Under the pieces are notes generated by a model. The model made no database searches, had not been told where the DNA came from, and worked only from the letters and a program-made list of their open reading frames with translations. The translations under genes and the position numbers were made by a program. From contig NZ_CP119862.1 of the NCBI RefSeq assembly GCF_029338175.1, positions 1,488,001 to 1,552,000 on the forward strand: DNA of 64,000 bases. The letters run 5' to 3'. Numbering within the stretch: position 1 is the stretch's first letter; each line of letters begins with the position of its first letter. Positions 28,006 to 39,328 of this stretch are shown one piece after another. This DNA comes from Citrobacter enshiensis. GTDB taxonomy: Bacteria; Pseudomonadota; Gammaproteobacteria; Enterobacterales; Enterobacteriaceae.

Positions 28006-30147
28006 TTACTGCTGCTGTGAAGACTGGATCGCGGTCAGAGCGATGGTGTAGACGATATCGTCAACCAGCGCGCCACGAGACAGGTCGTTCACCGGCTTGC
28101 GCATACCCTGCAGCATCGGCCCGATGGAGATCAGGTCGGCAGAACGCTGTACCGCTTTATAGGTGGTGTTACCGGTGTTCAGATCCGGGAAGATGAACAC
28201 GGTAGCACGGCCTGCAACCGGAGAGTTCGGCGCTTTGGATTTCGCAACGTCAGCCATAACTGCGGCGTCGTACTGCAACGGACCGTCGATCATCAGGTCA
28301 GGACGTTTTTCCTGTGCCAGACGCGTCGCTTCACGTACTTTCTCTACGTCGCTACCCGCGCCAGAGGTGCCGGTGGAGTAAGAGAGCATCGCTACGCGCG
28401 GTTCGATACCGAAGGCGGTTGCGGAGTCAGCAGACTGAATCGCGATTTCTGCCAGCTGTTCTGCAGTCGGATCCGGGTTGATCGCGCAGTCACCGTAAAC
28501 GTAAACCTGTTCCGGCAGCAGCATGAAGAACACGGAAGACACCAGGGAGCTACCCGGCGCCGTTTTGATCAGCTGCAGCGGCGGACGAATGGTGTTCGCG
28601 GTGGTGTGAACGGCACCGGAAACCAGACCGTCAACGTCGTCCTGTTCCAGCATCAGGGTGCCGAGAACCACGTTGTCTTCCAGCTGTTCGCGGGCAACAG
28701 TTTCGGTCATGCCTTTGTTTTTACGCAGTTCGACCAGGCGAGCCACATAGCTTTCGCGAACCACATCCGGGTCAACGATTTCTACGCCAGCACCCAGTTC
28801 AACGCCCTGAGAGGCAGCAACACGGGTGATCTCATCCGGGTTACCCAACAGTACGCAGGTTGCGATACCACGTTCAGCACAAATGGCGGCAGCTTTAACG
28901 GTACGCGGCTCATCGCCTTCCGGCAGAACAACACGTTTACCGGCTTTACGCGCCAGTTCGGTCAACTGGTAACGGAACGCAGGCGGAGACAGACGGCGGC
29001 TACGCTCAGAGGTCGCAGTCAGAGACTCGATCCACTCAGCGTTGATGTAGTTAGCCACGTATTCCTGAACTTTCTCGATGCGCTCGTGATCGTCAACCGG
29101 CACTTCCAGGTTGAAGCTCTGCAGGCTCAGAGAGGTCTGCCAGGTGTTGGTGTTCACCATAAATACCGGCAGGCCGGTTTCGAAAGCACGTTCGCACAGT
29201 TTGGTAATGCGCGCGTCCATTTCGTAGCCGCCAGTCAGCAGCAGGGCGCCGATTTCTACGCCGTTCATTGCGGCCAGGCATGCTGCAACCAGCACGTCCG
29301 GACGGTCAGCGGAAGTCACCAGCAGAGAACCTGCGCGGAAGTGTTCCAGCATGTGTGGAATGCTGCGCGCACAGAAGGTGACAGACTTCACGCGACGCGT
29401 GTTGATATCGCCTTCGTTAACCACGGTCGCGTTCAGATGACGCGCCATGTCAATTGCACGCGTTGCGATCAGGTCGAAGCTCCATGGCACGGCGCCGAGA
29501 ACTGGCAGCGGGCTGGATTCATGCAGTTTAGCCGGATCAACTTTAACCACTTTCGCTTTGGAAGAGTCGTCAAAAATCTCGGACAGATCCGGGCGAGTAC
29601 GGCCTTGTTCGTCAACAGGTGCGTTCAGCTTGTTAACGATAACGCCAGTAATGTTGGCGTTTTTGGCGCCGCCGAAGCTGCTGCGAGTCAGTTCAATACG
29701 CTCGTTCAGCTGTTCTGGCGTGTCGGTGCCCTGAGACATGACAAACACGATTTCCGCGTTCAGCGTTTTCGCGATCTCAAAGTTCAGCGCCTGAGCAAAT
29801 TGATGCTTACGGGTCGGAACCAGACCTTCAACCAGAACGACTTCTGCATTCTGGGTGTTCGCGTGATAGTTCGCGATGATCTCTTCCATCAGCACATCTT
29901 TCTGATTGCTGGAGATCAGAGATTCTACGTAACTCATGTTCAGCGGTTCTGCCGCTGGTACAGAAGAGTTTGCACGTAAGATGGTCGTCGTCTGGTCTGG
30001 CGCATCGCCACCGGCGCGCGGTTGAGCGATTGGCTTAAAGACGCTCAGACGAACGCCTTTACGTTCCATAGCACGGATCACGCCAAGGCTGACGCTGGTC
30101 AGGCCGACGCTGGTTCCGGTAGGGATCAGCATAATAATACGGGACAC
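28006..30147 (-). CDS. pta: Phosphate acetyltransferase
   Basis: Pta interconverts acetyl-CoA and acetyl phosphate, the first step of the acetate overflow pathway and the source of the acetyl phosphate signal. The 713 residues match the long enterobacterial form. The N-terminal P-loop-like domain starts [19 protein letters not shown], a DRTGG-type middle domain senses pyruvate/NADH in E. coli, and the catalytic PTA domain occupies about 390-713, with [33 protein letters not shown] and [16 protein letters not shown]. It is read leftward after ackA with a 75 bp gap containing a hairpin. It is expressed with ackA and probably also alone. Confidence 0.98.
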   Translation of the reverse strand: MSRIIMLIPTGTSVGLTSVSLGVIRAMERKGVRLSVFKPIAQPRAGGDAPDQTTTILRANSSVPAAEPLNMSYVESLISSNQKDVLMEEIIANYHANTQNAEVVLVEGLVPTRKHQFAQALNFEIAKTLNAEIVFVMSQGTDTPEQLNERIELTRSSFGGAKNANITGVIVNKLNAPVDEQGRTRPDLSEIFDDSSKAKVVKVDPAKLHESSPLPVLGAVPWSFDLIATRAIDMARHLNATVVNEGDINTRRVKSVTFCARSIPHMLEHFRAGSLLVTSADRPDVLVAACLAAMNGVEIGALLLTGGYEMDARITKLCERAFETGLPVFMVNTNTWQTSLSLQSFNLEVPVDDHERIEKVQEYVANYINAEWIESLTATSERSRRLSPPAFRYQLTELARKAGKRVVLPEGDEPRTVKAAAICAERGIATCVLLGNPDEITRVAASQGVELGAGVEIVDPDVVRESYVARLVELRKNKGMTETVAREQLEDNVVLGTLMLEQDDVDGLVSGAVHTTANTIRPPLQLIKTAPGSSLVSSVFFMLLPEQVYVYGDCAINPDPTAEQLAEIAIQSADSATAFGIEPRVAMLSYSTGTSGAGSDVEKVREATRLAQEKRPDLMIDGPLQYDAAVMADVAKSKAPNSPVAGRATVFIFPDLNTGNTTYKAVQRSADLISIGPMLQGMRKPVNDLSRGALVDDIVYTIALTAIQSSQQQ

Positions 30148-30194
30148 GGTTTATCCTCTTTCGTTACCGCCGGTTTCGGCGGGTTACAAAACAG

Positions 30195-30217
30195 CACCGC
30201 CAGCGAAGCTGGCGGTG
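30195..30217 (-). other. Hairpin between ackA and pta
   Basis: A perfect 10 bp stem CACCGCCAGC/GCTGGCGGTG with a 3-nt loop, read on the minus strand right after ackA and followed by CTGTTTTG. It is terminator-like but weakly T-rich, so it may partly terminate ackA transcripts and set the ackA:pta ratio, or protect the ackA mRNA end. Confidence 0.65.
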
Positions 30218-30222
30218 TGAAA

Positions 30223-31425
30223 TCAGGCAGTCAGACGGCTCGCGTCTTGCGCGATAACCAGTTCTTCGTTGGTTGGGATAACCACCGCAGGACGGGTACC
30301 TTCTTTATTGATGAAACCAGATTTGCCGAAACGGGCAGCCAGGTTGCGTTCGTGATCAACTTCAAAGCCCAGCACGCCCAGTTTGCCCAGGGACAGTTCG
30401 CGAACCATCGCAGCGTTTTCACCGATACCACCGGTGAAGACAACAGCGTCCAGACGACCATCCATCAGCGCAGTGTAAGAGCCGATGTATTTCGCCAGAC
30501 GGTGGCAGTAAACGTCCATTGCACGTTTAGCGTCTTCTTTGGTGGTGTAGTTGTCTTCAACGTAGCGGCAGTCGCTGGTGACTTCGGTCAGACCCAGCAG
30601 GCCAGACTCTTTGGTCAGCATTTTGTTGATTGCGTCAACGCTCATGCCCAGGGTGTCGTGCAGGTGGAAGATAATCGCCGGGTCGATATCACCGGAACGC
30701 GTACCCATTACCAGACCTTCCAGCGGGGTCAGACCCATAGAAGTATCAACACATTTACCGTTACGGATAGCAGAAACAGAACCACCGTTGCCCAGGTGGC
30801 AGGTGATGATGTTCAGTTCTTCAACCGGTTTGTTCAGCATTTTTGCCGCTTCCTGGGTAACGAAGAAGTGGCTGGTGCCGTGCGCGCCGTAGCGACGAAC
30901 GCCATGCTCTTTGTACAGGCTGTACGGCAGGGCGTAGAGATAAGATTCTTCCGGCATAGTCTGATGGAACGCGGTGTCAAACACAGCAACGTTCTTGTCT
31001 TTCAGATTCGGGAAGGATTTCAGCGCTTCTGCGATACCGATCAAATGAGCCGGGTTATGCAGCGGTGCGAAAGAGGAAGAGTCTTTGATGCCCTGAATAA
31101 CGGAGTCATCAATAACCACGGAGCTGGTATACTTCTCACCGCCGTGTACGATACGATGACCAATAGCAGTCAACTGCGCAGACAGTTCTGGTTTTTGTGC
31201 CAGAATAGTATTAACGATAAAGTTCAGCGCTTCACTGTGAGCGGCGCCTGCACCTAAAGCCGCTTCTTGTTTACCGCCGTCCATTTTCCATTTGATACGT
31301 GCTTCTGGGAGATGGAAACATTCGGCTAAACCAGAAAGGTACTCTTCACCATTTACTGCATCGATGATTGCAAATTTCAGTGAGGAGCTACCGCAGTTCA
31401 GAACCAGTACTAACTTACTCGACAT
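30223..31425 (-). CDS. ackA: Acetate kinase
   Basis: AckA converts acetyl phosphate and ADP to acetate and ATP, the energy-yielding step of acetate overflow, in the cytoplasm. The 400 residues equal the E. coli length. The ASKHA-fold motifs are all present: N-terminal [14 protein letters not shown] with Asn7, [14 protein letters not shown], the catalytic DTAFHQTMP (Asp148), [10 protein letters not shown] (His180), [11 protein letters not shown] and [14 protein letters not shown]. It is the first gene of the ackA-pta unit, read leftward, with a 337 bp region dividing it from yfbV. Confidence 0.98.
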   Translation of the reverse strand: MSSKLVLVLNCGSSSLKFAIIDAVNGEEYLSGLAECFHLPEARIKWKMDGGKQEAALGAGAAHSEALNFIVNTILAQKPELSAQLTAIGHRIVHGGEKYTSSVVIDDSVIQGIKDSSSFAPLHNPAHLIGIAEALKSFPNLKDKNVAVFDTAFHQTMPEESYLYALPYSLYKEHGVRRYGAHGTSHFFVTQEAAKMLNKPVEELNIITCHLGNGGSVSAIRNGKCVDTSMGLTPLEGLVMGTRSGDIDPAIIFHLHDTLGMSVDAINKMLTKESGLLGLTEVTSDCRYVEDNYTTKEDAKRAMDVYCHRLAKYIGSYTALMDGRLDAVVFTGGIGENAAMVRELSLGKLGVLGFEVDHERNLAARFGKSGFINKEGTRPAVVIPTNEELVIAQDASRLTA

Positions 31426-31762
31426 GGAAGTACCTATTTATGATACGTGGCTAAAAAAACGTCAGTGAGCCATAGAGCGTAGCGCATGATGACGCTGACA
31501 TTTATGATTAACATCATGCTCAATTATCTTTTTTGCATGATGGAAGAAATACTTTTGAGTCTATGCCATTTTGCGTATTTTTCAGCCAATGGCATACTGT
31601 ATGTGAATTTGACGACTCAATAATTTTATACTACTGACCATACAGGCCGACACAGGATACCCGATAGTGGGTATCGAAGACAAAATGTTTTGAACGTTGT
31701 CCCTTGCAGTTGTTGTTTTGCACAAATATTTTAATTTTTGTATGTGAAGTTGAGGTAAAGCC
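31426..31762. other. ackA-yfbV divergent intergenic region
   Basis: This 337 bp AT-rich gap contains no convincing gene; an open frame on the minus strand at 31582-31764 has no ribosome site or recognisable sequence. It must hold the ackA promoter(s), known in E. coli to respond to anaerobiosis, and the yfbV promoter. A possible -10 TATACT lies at 31627-31632, without a good -35. I could not assign FNR or ArcA sites with confidence. Confidence 0.5.
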
Positions 31763-32218
31763 ATGTCGACACCGGATAATCGCTCCGTAAATTTTTTTAG
31801 CTTGTTTCGCCGGGGGCAGCACTACGCAAAGACGTGGCCAATGGAAAAGCGACTTGCGCCCGTTTTTGTCGATAATCGCGTGATCCGGATGACGCGGTAT
31901 GCCATTCGCTTTATGCCGCCCATCGCTGTGTTTACGCTGTGCTGGCAAATCGCGCTGGGTGGGCAGCTAGGCCCTGCTGTCGCGACCGCCCTGTTCGCAC
32001 TCAGTTTGCCTATGCAGGGGTTATGGTGGCTGGGTAAACGCTCCGTAACACCACTGCCCCCCACAATTTTGAGTTGGTTTTACGAGGTCCGCAGTAAATT
32101 ACAGGAGGCCGGGCAGGCGCTGGCACCGGTAGAAGGTAAGCCTGATTACCAGGCATTAGCTGACACGCTTAAGCGCGCCTTCAAACAACTGGATAAAACT
32201 TTCCTTGATGATTTGTAA
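31763..32218 (+). CDS. yfbV: UPF0208 family inner-membrane protein YfbV
   Basis: YfbV is a 151-residue protein with two adjacent membrane helices at about 47-65 and 68-88 ([20 protein letters not shown] and [20 protein letters not shown]) between soluble ends. In E. coli loss of YfbV changes chromosome domain behaviour, and it has been linked to insulation of the Ter macrodomain from MatP; the mechanism is unknown. The ATG at 31763 follows GAGG with 8 bp spacing. It is divergent from ackA and ends at a strong terminator before yfbU. Confidence 0.94.
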   Translation: MSTPDNRSVNFFSLFRRGQHYAKTWPMEKRLAPVFVDNRVIRMTRYAIRFMPPIAVFTLCWQIALGGQLGPAVATALFALSLPMQGLWWLGKRSVTPLPPTILSWFYEVRSKLQEAGQALAPVEGKPDYQALADTLKRAFKQLDKTFLDDL

Positions 32219-32240
32219 TTGACCCCTGATTACGCATATA

Positions 32241-32270
32241 AAAGAAGGCATAAGATGCCTTCTTTTTTTT
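32241..32270 (+). terminator. Rho-independent terminator after yfbV
   Basis: An 11 bp stem AAAGAAGGCAT/ATGCCTTCTTT with loop AAG (32241-32265) runs into eight T residues. Confidence 0.92.
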
Positions 32271-32287
32271 CACCGTAGTAGAAGTGA

Positions 32288-32797
<510 letters not shown>

Positions 32798-32807
32798 GGG
32801 GGTCAGC

Positions 32808-33467
32808 GTGCAGTGCAAAGGTTTTCTGTTTGATCTGGATGGAACGCTGGTCGATTCATTGCCCGCCGTAGAGCGAGCGTGGTGCAACTGGGCCGATCGT
32901 TTTGGGCTCAATCACGATGACGTGCTGGGCTTTATACACGGCAAACAGGCGATCACTTCGCTACGACACTTTATGGCGGGCAAGTCTGAATCAGAGATTG
33001 CGGCCGAGTTCTCGCGTCTGGAACAAATAGAGGCAACCGATACTGCCGGTATCGTCGCTCTGCCCGGCGCGATTGCATTGCTGAATCACCTCAATAAAGC
33101 CGGGATCCCCTGGGCGATTGTCACGTCAGGCTCCATGCCGGTCGCACGGGCTCGTCATAAGGCGGCGGGACTTCCTCTCCCGGAAGTCTTTGTTACGGCC
33201 GAACGGGTAAAAAGAGGGAAGCCGGAACCTGATGCGTACCTGCTGGGCGCACAGTTGCTCGGACTCTCACCGCACGAATGTACCGTGGTTGAAGATGCGC
33301 CCGCCGGGATCCTTTCTGGTCTGGCCGCAGGATGCCATGTTATTGCGGTGAATGCGCCAGAAACGACCCCTCGCCTCGATGAAGTTGATTTTTCCCTGAA
33401 TAGCCTTGAACAGATTTCCGTGACCAAACAGCCCAACGGAAATGTCGTGGTTCTCAGACATACCTGA
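32808..33467 (+). CDS. hxpA: Sugar phosphatase HxpA (YfbT), HAD superfamily
   Basis: HxpA hydrolyses hexitol and sugar phosphates in the cytoplasm. The 219-residue HAD protein has motif I FDLDGTLVDSLP (nucleophile Asp about residue 9), motif II IVTSGSMPVAR, motif III lysine in KRGKPEPDAYL and motif IV VVEDAPAGILSG. The start is GTG at 32808, preceded by GAGGGGG with 6 bp spacing; longer in-frame starts at 32769 and 32790 would overlap yfbU and lack ribosome sites. E. coli YfbT has about 216 residues. It is followed by a clear terminator. Confidence 0.94.
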   Translation: MQCKGFLFDLDGTLVDSLPAVERAWCNWADRFGLNHDDVLGFIHGKQAITSLRHFMAGKSESEIAAEFSRLEQIEATDTAGIVALPGAIALLNHLNKAGIPWAIVTSGSMPVARARHKAAGLPLPEVFVTAERVKRGKPEPDAYLLGAQLLGLSPHECTVVEDAPAGILSGLAAGCHVIAVNAPETTPRLDEVDFSLNSLEQISVTKQPNGNVVVLRHT

Positions 33468-33476
33468 TCATGATTT

Positions 33477-33503
33477 AGCCCCGTCCAGGCGGGGCTTTTT
33501 TAT
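33477..33503 (+). terminator. Rho-independent terminator after hxpA
   Basis: AGCCCCG/CGGGGCT form a perfect 7 bp stem with loop TCCAGG (33477-33496), followed by TTTTT. Confidence 0.9.
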
Positions 33504-33544
33504 GGCAGAATCAATCTATCCCCCTCATTACACAAGGATATGTT

Positions 33545-35377
33545 GTGAACGGTGAATTGATATGGGTCCTCTCCTTACTGGCGATCGCCGTTATCCTGTT
33601 TGCGACGGGCAAAGTGCGTATGGACGCGGTTGCTTTGCTGGTCATCGTGGCGTTTATTCTGAGTGGAACGCTGAGTATCACAGAGGCGTTTTCGGGTTTT
33701 AGCGATCCTAACGTTATCCTGATTGCAGCCTTATTTATCATCGGTGATGGCCTGGTGCGCACCGGCGTGGCGACCGTCATGGGGACCTGGCTGGTAAAAA
33801 TGGCCGGTAGCAGTGAAATCAAAATGCTGGTGCTGCTGATGATCACCGTTGCCGGTCTGGGCGCGTTTATGAGCTCAACGGGCGTCGTTGCTATCTTCAT
33901 TCCTGTGGTGTTAAGCGTGTCAATGCGTATGCAGACGTCGCCTTCGCGTCTGATGATGCCACTCAGTTTTGCCGGGCTTATCAGTGGGATGATGACGCTG
34001 GTCGCCACCCCCCCCAACCTGGTGGTCAACAGCGAATTGCTGCGCGAAGGGTTACACGGCTTTAGCTTCTTTAGCGTTACGCCGATTGGTCTGGTGGTCC
34101 TGGTGCTTGGGATCATCTATATGCTGCTGATGCGCTTCATGCTTAAAAGCGAGACGCCGGGGCAGCAGCGTGAAGGGTGGAAGCGGCGTACCTTCCGCGA
34201 TTTAATCAAAGAGTATCGCCTGGCAGGACGCGCCCGTCGCCTTGCTATTCGTCCGGGCTCTCCGCTGGTGGGGCAGCGTCTGGACGACCTGAAATTGCGC
34301 GAGCGTTACGGCGCAAACGTCATTGGCGTGGAGCGCTGGCGACGTTTTCGGCGAGTGATCGTCAATGTTAATGGTGTCTCAGAATTTCGCGCCCGCGACG
34401 TGTTACTGATCGATATGTCGACGGCCGAGGTGGATCTCCGTCAGTTTTGCAGTGAGCAATTGCTGGAGCCGATGGTGCTGCGTGGGGAATATTTTTCCGA
34501 TCAGGCGCTGGATGTCGGGATGGCAGAGATTTCGCTGATCCCTGAATCAGAGTTAATTGGCAAATCGGTTCGAGAAATGGCTTTTCGTACACGCCACGGC
34601 CTGAATATTGTGGGTCTGAAACGTGACGGCGTTGCGATGGAAGGCGCCGTGGTCGATGAACCGTTGCTGATGGGCGATATTATTCTGGTGGTGGGAAACT
34701 GGAAGCAGATAAGCCTGCTGGCGCAACAGGGCCGTGACTTTGTGGTGCTCAACATGCCGGAGGAGGTCAGCGAGGCTTCACCGGCGCATAGCCAGGCGCC
34801 GCATGCGATTTTCTGTCTGGTGCTGATGGTGGCGCTGATGCTGACAGATGAAATCCCTAACCCTGTCGCCGCCATTATCGCCTGTCTGTTGATGGGTAAG
34901 TTTCGCTGCATTGACGCAGAAAGCGCCTATAAATCCATTCACTGGCCGAGCATCATCCTGATTGTCGGCATGATGCCTTTTGCACTGGCGTTGCAAAAAA
35001 CCGGCGGTGTCGATCTGGTGGTGAAAGGATTGATGGACGTTGGGGGCGGGTACGGTCCGTATATGATGCTGGCCTGCCTGTTTGTCATGTGTGCCAGCAT
35101 CGGACTATTTATTTCTAATACCGCGACAGCTGTGCTGATGGCACCCATTGCGCTGGCGGCGGCGAAGTCTATGGGCGTTTCGCCGTATCCTTTCGCCATG
35201 GTGATCGCGATGGCGGCATCAGCGGCTTTCATGACGCCAGTATCGTCACCGGTAAATACGCTGGTGTTGGGGCCGGGGAACTACAGCTTCAGTGATTTTG
35301 TGAAGCTGGGTGTGCCGTTCACCGTCATCGTGATGGTGGTATGTGTGGTAATGATACCGATGCTGTTCCCGTTCTGA
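33545..35377 (+). CDS. yfbS: SLC13/DASS-type transporter with RCK C-terminal domains, YfbS
   Basis: YfbS is a 610-residue inner-membrane transporter. Two blocks of membrane helices (about 1-180 and 410-610) flank a soluble part at about 200-390 that holds two TrkA_C (RCK_C) modules, with [22 protein letters not shown]-like (in parts: [14 protein letters not shown] and ANVIGVERW) and [20 protein letters not shown]. The transmembrane repeats contain [12 protein letters not shown] and [14 protein letters not shown], the SNT-type motifs of the dicarboxylate/sulfate symporter superfamily. The substrate is not known. The start is GTG at 33545. It stands alone behind the hxpA terminator and ends before a REP element. 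Confidence 0.92.
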   Translation: MNGELIWVLSLLAIAVILFATGKVRMDAVALLVIVAFILSGTLSITEAFSGFSDPNVILIAALFIIGDGLVRTGVATVMGTWLVKMAGSSEIKMLVLLMITVAGLGAFMSSTGVVAIFIPVVLSVSMRMQTSPSRLMMPLSFAGLISGMMTLVATPPNLVVNSELLREGLHGFSFFSVTPIGLVVLVLGIIYMLLMRFMLKSETPGQQREGWKRRTFRDLIKEYRLAGRARRLAIRPGSPLVGQRLDDLKLRERYGANVIGVERWRRFRRVIVNVNGVSEFRARDVLLIDMSTAEVDLRQFCSEQLLEPMVLRGEYFSDQALDVGMAEISLIPESELIGKSVREMAFRTRHGLNIVGLKRDGVAMEGAVVDEPLLMGDIILVVGNWKQISLLAQQGRDFVVLNMPEEVSEASPAHSQAPHAIFCLVLMVALMLTDEIPNPVAAIIACLLMGKFRCIDAESAYKSIHWPSIILIVGMMPFALALQKTGGVDLVVKGLMDVGGGYGPYMMLACLFVMCASIGLFISNTATAVLMAPIALAAAKSMGVSPYPFAMVIAMAASAAFMTPVSSPVNTLVLGPGNYSFSDFVKLGVPFTVIVMVVCVVMIPMLFPF

Positions 35378-35390
35378 TTTTATGTCGCGT

Positions 35391-35472
35391 TGCCGGATGG
35401 CGCTAACGCTTATCCGGCCTGGAACGGGAATGGTCTCATAGGCCGGATAAAGCGTTTACATCGTCATCCGGC
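35391..35472. repeat. REP/BIME repeat between yfbS and yfbR
   Basis: Two inverted REP units, TGCCGGATGGCGCTAACGCT (35391, closing at TATCCGGCC) and CATAGGCCGGATAAAGCG (35437, closing with TCGTCATCCGGCA). It lies between convergent genes. Confidence 0.85.
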
Positions 35473-35477
35473 AATTT

Positions 35478-36077
35478 TTACAGCGGAGAGTCCTGGCTAA
35501 TCTCATCCAGAGATAAGTGGAAGCTTGGCACGAACACATCCATAAAATAGTCCATTTCTTCGCTGCGGCGCGATTCCAGCGTTTTTTCCAGACGCGCTTT
35601 TGCCAGCAAAAATTCATTGTTGCCAGCGGACAACTCTTCCAGACATTTCAGATAAGCGCACAGCGCATCGGCCTGTTTAACAATCGATTTTTCTTCTTCG
35701 CTGTAGGCTTGTTCATCAATCAGCGGCTCGAAAATATCACGTAGCTCTTCAGGCACCATATCGACCAGTTTCTGCTGAGCGATCTTCTCAATAGCTTTAT
35801 ATTCCTGCGCGATTTGCGAGTTAAAGTATTTGACCGGAGTAGGCAGATCGCCCGTCAGGACCTCAGAGACATCGTGATACATTGCCAACAGAGCAATACG
35901 TTCCGCATTGACCTGGCCTGCAAATTTACGGTTTTTAATGGCTGCCAGCGCATGAGCGACCATAGCAACCTGCAGGCTGTGTTCGGAGACGTTTTCCGTG
36001 CGTACATTACGCATCAGCGGCCAGCGGTTAATGAGTTTGAGGCGGGAGAGGTGGGCAAAAAAATGGCTCTGCTTCAT
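35478..36077 (-). CDS. yfbR: 5'-deoxynucleotidase YfbR
   Basis: YfbR removes phosphate from deoxyribonucleoside 5'-monophosphates and takes part in dUTP formation from dCTP in some mutants. The 199-residue HD-domain protein has the metal ligands His33 ([10 protein letters not shown]), His68 and Asp69 ([12 protein letters not shown]) and a later aspartate near QADALCAYL (about 137). The C-terminus is acidic, ending SQDSPL. It is read leftward 92 bp after alaA, in the same direction, and converges on yfbS across a REP element. Confidence 0.96.
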   Translation of the reverse strand: MKQSHFFAHLSRLKLINRWPLMRNVRTENVSEHSLQVAMVAHALAAIKNRKFAGQVNAERIALLAMYHDVSEVLTGDLPTPVKYFNSQIAQEYKAIEKIAQQKLVDMVPEELRDIFEPLIDEQAYSEEEKSIVKQADALCAYLKCLEELSAGNNEFLLAKARLEKTLESRRSEEMDYFMDVFVPSFHLSLDEISQDSPL

Positions 36078-36169
36078 AGTGACCTTTTCATCATGACAAC
36101 CTGGAGGTCATTTTGCGCAGAGAACGCTGCCGGATGCAAATACCGGCAGCCAGTTTCAGACGGTGGCCT

Positions 36170-37387
36170 TTAAGCCTGGTGATAACCCGACAGGAAACGC
36201 TCAAATTTACTGAGTGACATCTCAATGTCGTCAATACGCGGTAGCGTCACGATGCGGAAGTGATCCGGCCATGGCCAGTTGAACGCGCTTCCCTGAACCA
36301 GCAGCACTTTTTCCTGTAACAGGAAATCGAGCACCATTTTCTGGTCGTCATGAATGTTAAAGCGTTTTGCATCAATTTTCGGGAACATATACAGCGCGCC
36401 ACGCGGTTTCACGCAGGAAACACCGGGAATATCATTAATCAATTCCCATGCGCGGTTACGCTGTTCATAAAGGCGTCCGCCGGGCATGATAAATTCGCTG
36501 ATGCTCTGGTATCCGCCTAATGCGGTTTGGATGGCGTGCTGCGCCGGCACGTTTGCACACAGACGCATTGACGCCAGCATTTCCAGGCCTTCGATATATC
36601 CCTTCGCATGTTTCTTCGGCCCGTTCAGAACCATCCAGCCCTGACGGAACCCAGCCACACGGTATGTTTTGGACAAGCCGTTAAAAGTGATCGTCAGCAG
36701 ATCTGGCGCCAGCGCGGCGATGGAATGATGCTCGGCGTCATCGTAGAGAATTTTGTCGTAGATTTCGTCGGCAAAAATGATGAGATTATGCTGGCGAGCA
36801 ATCTCAACAATTTCCATCAGCAGCTCTTTGGAATAAACGGCGCCGGTGGGGTTGTTGGGGTTGATAATGACAATACCACGGGTGCGCGGCGTAATTTTGG
36901 CGCGGATATCATCAAGGTCCGGGAACCAGTCAGAAGATTCATCACAAAGGTAATGTACCGCTTTGCCACTTGAAAGCGAAACGGCCGCTGTCCACAACGG
37001 ATAGTCGGGCGCTGGCACCAGCATTTCATCCCCGCTGTTCAGCAACGCTTGCATTGCCTGAACGATAAGCTCAGATACGCCGTTACCAATATAGATATCT
37101 TCTACGGTGACGTCGCGTATTCCGCGTGCCTGGTAATGCTGCATAATCGCTTTACGGGCGGAGTAGAGACCTTTTGAGTCACAATATCCTTGCGCCGTTG
37201 GCAAATTACGGATGACATCAACCAGAATCTCATCGGGCGCTTCAAACCCAAAAGGCGCGGGATTGCCAATGTTCAGTTTCAGAACCTTATTGCCTTCTTC
37301 TTCCAGACGTTTTGCTTCTTTCAGAACAGGGCCGCGGATATCGTAACAGACGTTATCTAATTTGCTGGATTTTTCAATAGGGGACAT
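36170..37387 (-). CDS. alaA: Glutamate-pyruvate aminotransferase AlaA
   Basis: AlaA is the main alanine-forming transaminase (pyruvate + glutamate to alanine + 2-oxoglutarate) in E. coli. The 405 residues follow from the start at 37387 (MSPIEKSSKL); an ATG ten codons earlier (37417) has no matching ribosome site and is rejected. The PLP-fold type I motifs are clear: NPNNPTGAVYSKELL, ADEIYDKILYDD, the PLP lysine in FNGLSKTYRVAGFRQGW, and the substrate arginine in FRIVTLPR. In E. coli it is regulated by Lrp. It is divergent from lrhA across a 920 bp region. Confidence 0.97.
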   Translation of the reverse strand: MSPIEKSSKLDNVCYDIRGPVLKEAKRLEEEGNKVLKLNIGNPAPFGFEAPDEILVDVIRNLPTAQGYCDSKGLYSARKAIMQHYQARGIRDVTVEDIYIGNGVSELIVQAMQALLNSGDEMLVPAPDYPLWTAAVSLSSGKAVHYLCDESSDWFPDLDDIRAKITPRTRGIVIINPNNPTGAVYSKELLMEIVEIARQHNLIIFADEIYDKILYDDAEHHSIAALAPDLLTITFNGLSKTYRVAGFRQGWMVLNGPKKHAKGYIEGLEMLASMRLCANVPAQHAIQTALGGYQSISEFIMPGGRLYEQRNRAWELINDIPGVSCVKPRGALYMFPKIDAKRFNIHDDQKMVLDFLLQEKVLLVQGSAFNWPWPDHFRIVTLPRIDDIEMSLSKFERFLSGYHQA

Positions 37388-38307
37388 GAATCTTGACCTT
37401 TTAGCTGTTATCGCCACTCCCTGCCGTGGAAGTCAGCACGGAACAATGTACTCCCACGACGGTGAGTTTTGAAGGGTCTGCAGTAGAAGATTTTGTCAGT
37501 GGGTGGTGCATGAATGTACTGTTAATGACTTTATGAGTGCTAATTTATTGGTTTTATATTTGTTATTGTTTGCGAAGTATAGAATATAATTCTTTTAGTT
37601 GCGGGCTGTGTTGGTGTTTTGTGTTGTTAAAAAATAATCTGTTTTCTCGTCGGATAGCGCGCTATGCAGCCCTCCGGCAGGTCAATAATTCGTAAATACT
37701 GAAAGCTTACAACGCGGGACTGTTATAAACATGTTCGGTGGGCTTGAGGGTGTGAATCTATTGTTAAGTAGAATTAATGAATACTGTGTTTATTAATTAA
37801 TTATTATTTAATATTTAAAAAGCATTTACCGAAGGCATTAATAATAAAGAATACTTTGATCACCATAACATAACTTTGCATCAGATTAATCGCATTAAGA
37901 CTTATAAATAATGCGGTTTTAGGTTAAGATAACCGTGAAAAATGGCGCTAAGGTTATGATATCTGCTATTAGACAGGATAAGGGTTTATAACTAACTCAT
38001 TGCGCAACTTGCTTTTTTTGTGTCTGCGAGAGTACGTTAACTATTCTTACATTTACCATGCTTACACGTTTAACATTAGCAAGAAACCACGAGCATCTAA
38101 TAGATAAGCCGCTTTTTCACGATATATATTTCAGCATATGCCGAAGAGGGGAGTCGTGTTGTCAGCAACGCGATATTCACTCTTACTTCGCTCAGTGACA
38201 CCAGAGTGATACTGCCAGGGAGGTACATTACAAATGGATTTGTTTGTTTCCGAATGCACAGCATTAGCCCGCTCAGCTCAGTATGAGCCGCCAGTAAGTG
38301 AAAAATT
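37388..38307. other. Long AT-rich alaA-lrhA control region
   Basis: This 920 bp region holds no gene I can support. It is strongly AT-rich, especially 37540-37830 with TTAATTAATTATTATTTAAT at 37793-37812, the sort of DNA that H-NS binds. A hairpin lies at 37888-37918. A minus-strand open frame at 38097-38387 that overlaps the lrhA start lacks a ribosome site and family resemblance. In E. coli the matching region is also long, and LrhA controls its own transcription, so several regulatory sites are expected here. A small RNA cannot be excluded. Confidence 0.55.
37888..37921 (+). other. Terminator-like hairpin in the alaA-lrhA region
   Basis: AATCGCATTA pairs with TAATGCGGTT (one wobble) around an 11-nt loop, and TT follows the arm. 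It resembles a weak rho-independent terminator in a region with no gene, and so could mark the end of a short leader or small RNA. The loop is long and the stem AT-rich, so confidence is low. Confidence 0.35.
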
Positions 38308-39246
38308 ATGATAAATGCAAATCGTCCGATCATTAATCTCGACCTCGATCTGCTGAGAACGTTTGTTGCTGTTGCGGATCTGAACACTTTCGCGGCTGCG
38401 GCTGCGGCAGTATGCCGTACTCAGTCTGCAGTTAGTCAGCAAATGCAACGCCTTGAGCAGCTCGTAGGAAAAGAATTGTTCGCCCGACATGGTCGTAACA
38501 AGCTTTTGACTGAACACGGTATCCAACTTCTGGGATATGCCCGAAAAATTCTGCGTTTCAATGATGAAGCCTGTTCATCATTGATGTTCAGTAATCTTCA
38601 GGGGGTATTAACAATCGGCGCTTCCGATGAATCAGCCGATACGATACTGCCTTTTTTACTCAATCGCATCAGTTCGGTTTATCCGAAACTTGCACTGGAC
38701 GTCAGGGTGAAGCGTAACGCCTTCATGGTCGATATGCTGAAGTCGCAGGAAGTGGATCTGATTGTGACCACCAATCGACCTGGCGCTTTCGACTGCCTTA
38801 ACCTGCGCACATCGCCGACGCACTGGTACTGTGCCGCAGAGTATGTGCTGCAAAAAGGCGAGCCGATTCCGTTAGTGTTGCTGGATGATCCCAGCCCGTT
38901 TCGTGACATCGTGCTGGCAACATTAAATGCGGCGAACATTCCGTGGCGTCTGGCGTATGTTGCTTCGACACTACCGGCAGTACGTGCGGCGGTGAAGGCT
39001 GGGTTAGGGATAACCGCGCGTCCAGTCGAGATGATGAGCCCGGATCTGCGCGTGTTGAGCGCAGTAGATGGACTGCCGCCGTTGCCTGACACGGAATACT
39101 TGTTGTGTCGCGACCCTGCCAGCCAGAACGAACTTGCGCAGATTATCTATCAGGCGATGGACAGCTATCAAAATCCCTGGCAGTACTCGCAGTTTACCCC
39201 GGAAGGGGGAGATGATTCCCTGATGGTTGAAGGTGACTTCGAGTAA
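38308..39246 (+). CDS. lrhA: LysR-type transcriptional regulator LrhA
   Basis: LrhA represses flhDC and so flagella, motility and chemotaxis, and also affects type 1 fimbriae and RpoS in E. coli. The 312-residue protein has the N-terminal LysR helix-turn-helix, [20 protein letters not shown] (about residues 28-47) then [11 protein letters not shown], and a C-terminal substrate-binding-like domain with [19 protein letters not shown] and [13 protein letters not shown]. The start ATG at 38308 is in the usual place ([16 protein letters not shown]). It lies alone between a 920 bp leader region and a strong terminator. Confidence 0.97.
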   Translation: MINANRPIINLDLDLLRTFVAVADLNTFAAAAAAVCRTQSAVSQQMQRLEQLVGKELFARHGRNKLLTEHGIQLLGYARKILRFNDEACSSLMFSNLQGVLTIGASDESADTILPFLLNRISSVYPKLALDVRVKRNAFMVDMLKSQEVDLIVTTNRPGAFDCLNLRTSPTHWYCAAEYVLQKGEPIPLVLLDDPSPFRDIVLATLNAANIPWRLAYVASTLPAVRAAVKAGLGITARPVEMMSPDLRVLSAVDGLPPLPDTEYLLCRDPASQNELAQIIYQAMDSYQNPWQYSQFTPEGGDDSLMVEGDFE

Positions 39247-39280
39247 CGCGCCACCCAAAAGCGTGATTAAATGTAAGTGT

Positions 39281-39328
39281 AAAAAAGAACCGCTGATGAT
39301 GAAAAATCCATCAGTGGTTCTTTTTTTG
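39281..39328 (+). terminator. Rho-independent terminator after lrhA
   Basis: A 17-18 bp stem AAAAAAGAACCGCTGATG/CATCAGTGGTTCTTTTTT (one wobble) runs into T7. It is one of the strongest terminators in the window and isolates lrhA from nuo. Confidence 0.95.

Noticed and set aside
28606-31257. Two long open frames (457 and 411 codons) antisense to pta and ackA
   Set aside because: Both are by-products of strongly biased codons in highly expressed genes; Pta and AckA are intact on the other strand and the antisense proteins look random.
38097-38526. Minus-strand open frames over the lrhA leader and start
   Set aside because: No ribosome site or family resemblance; one lies mostly inside the lrhA coding region.
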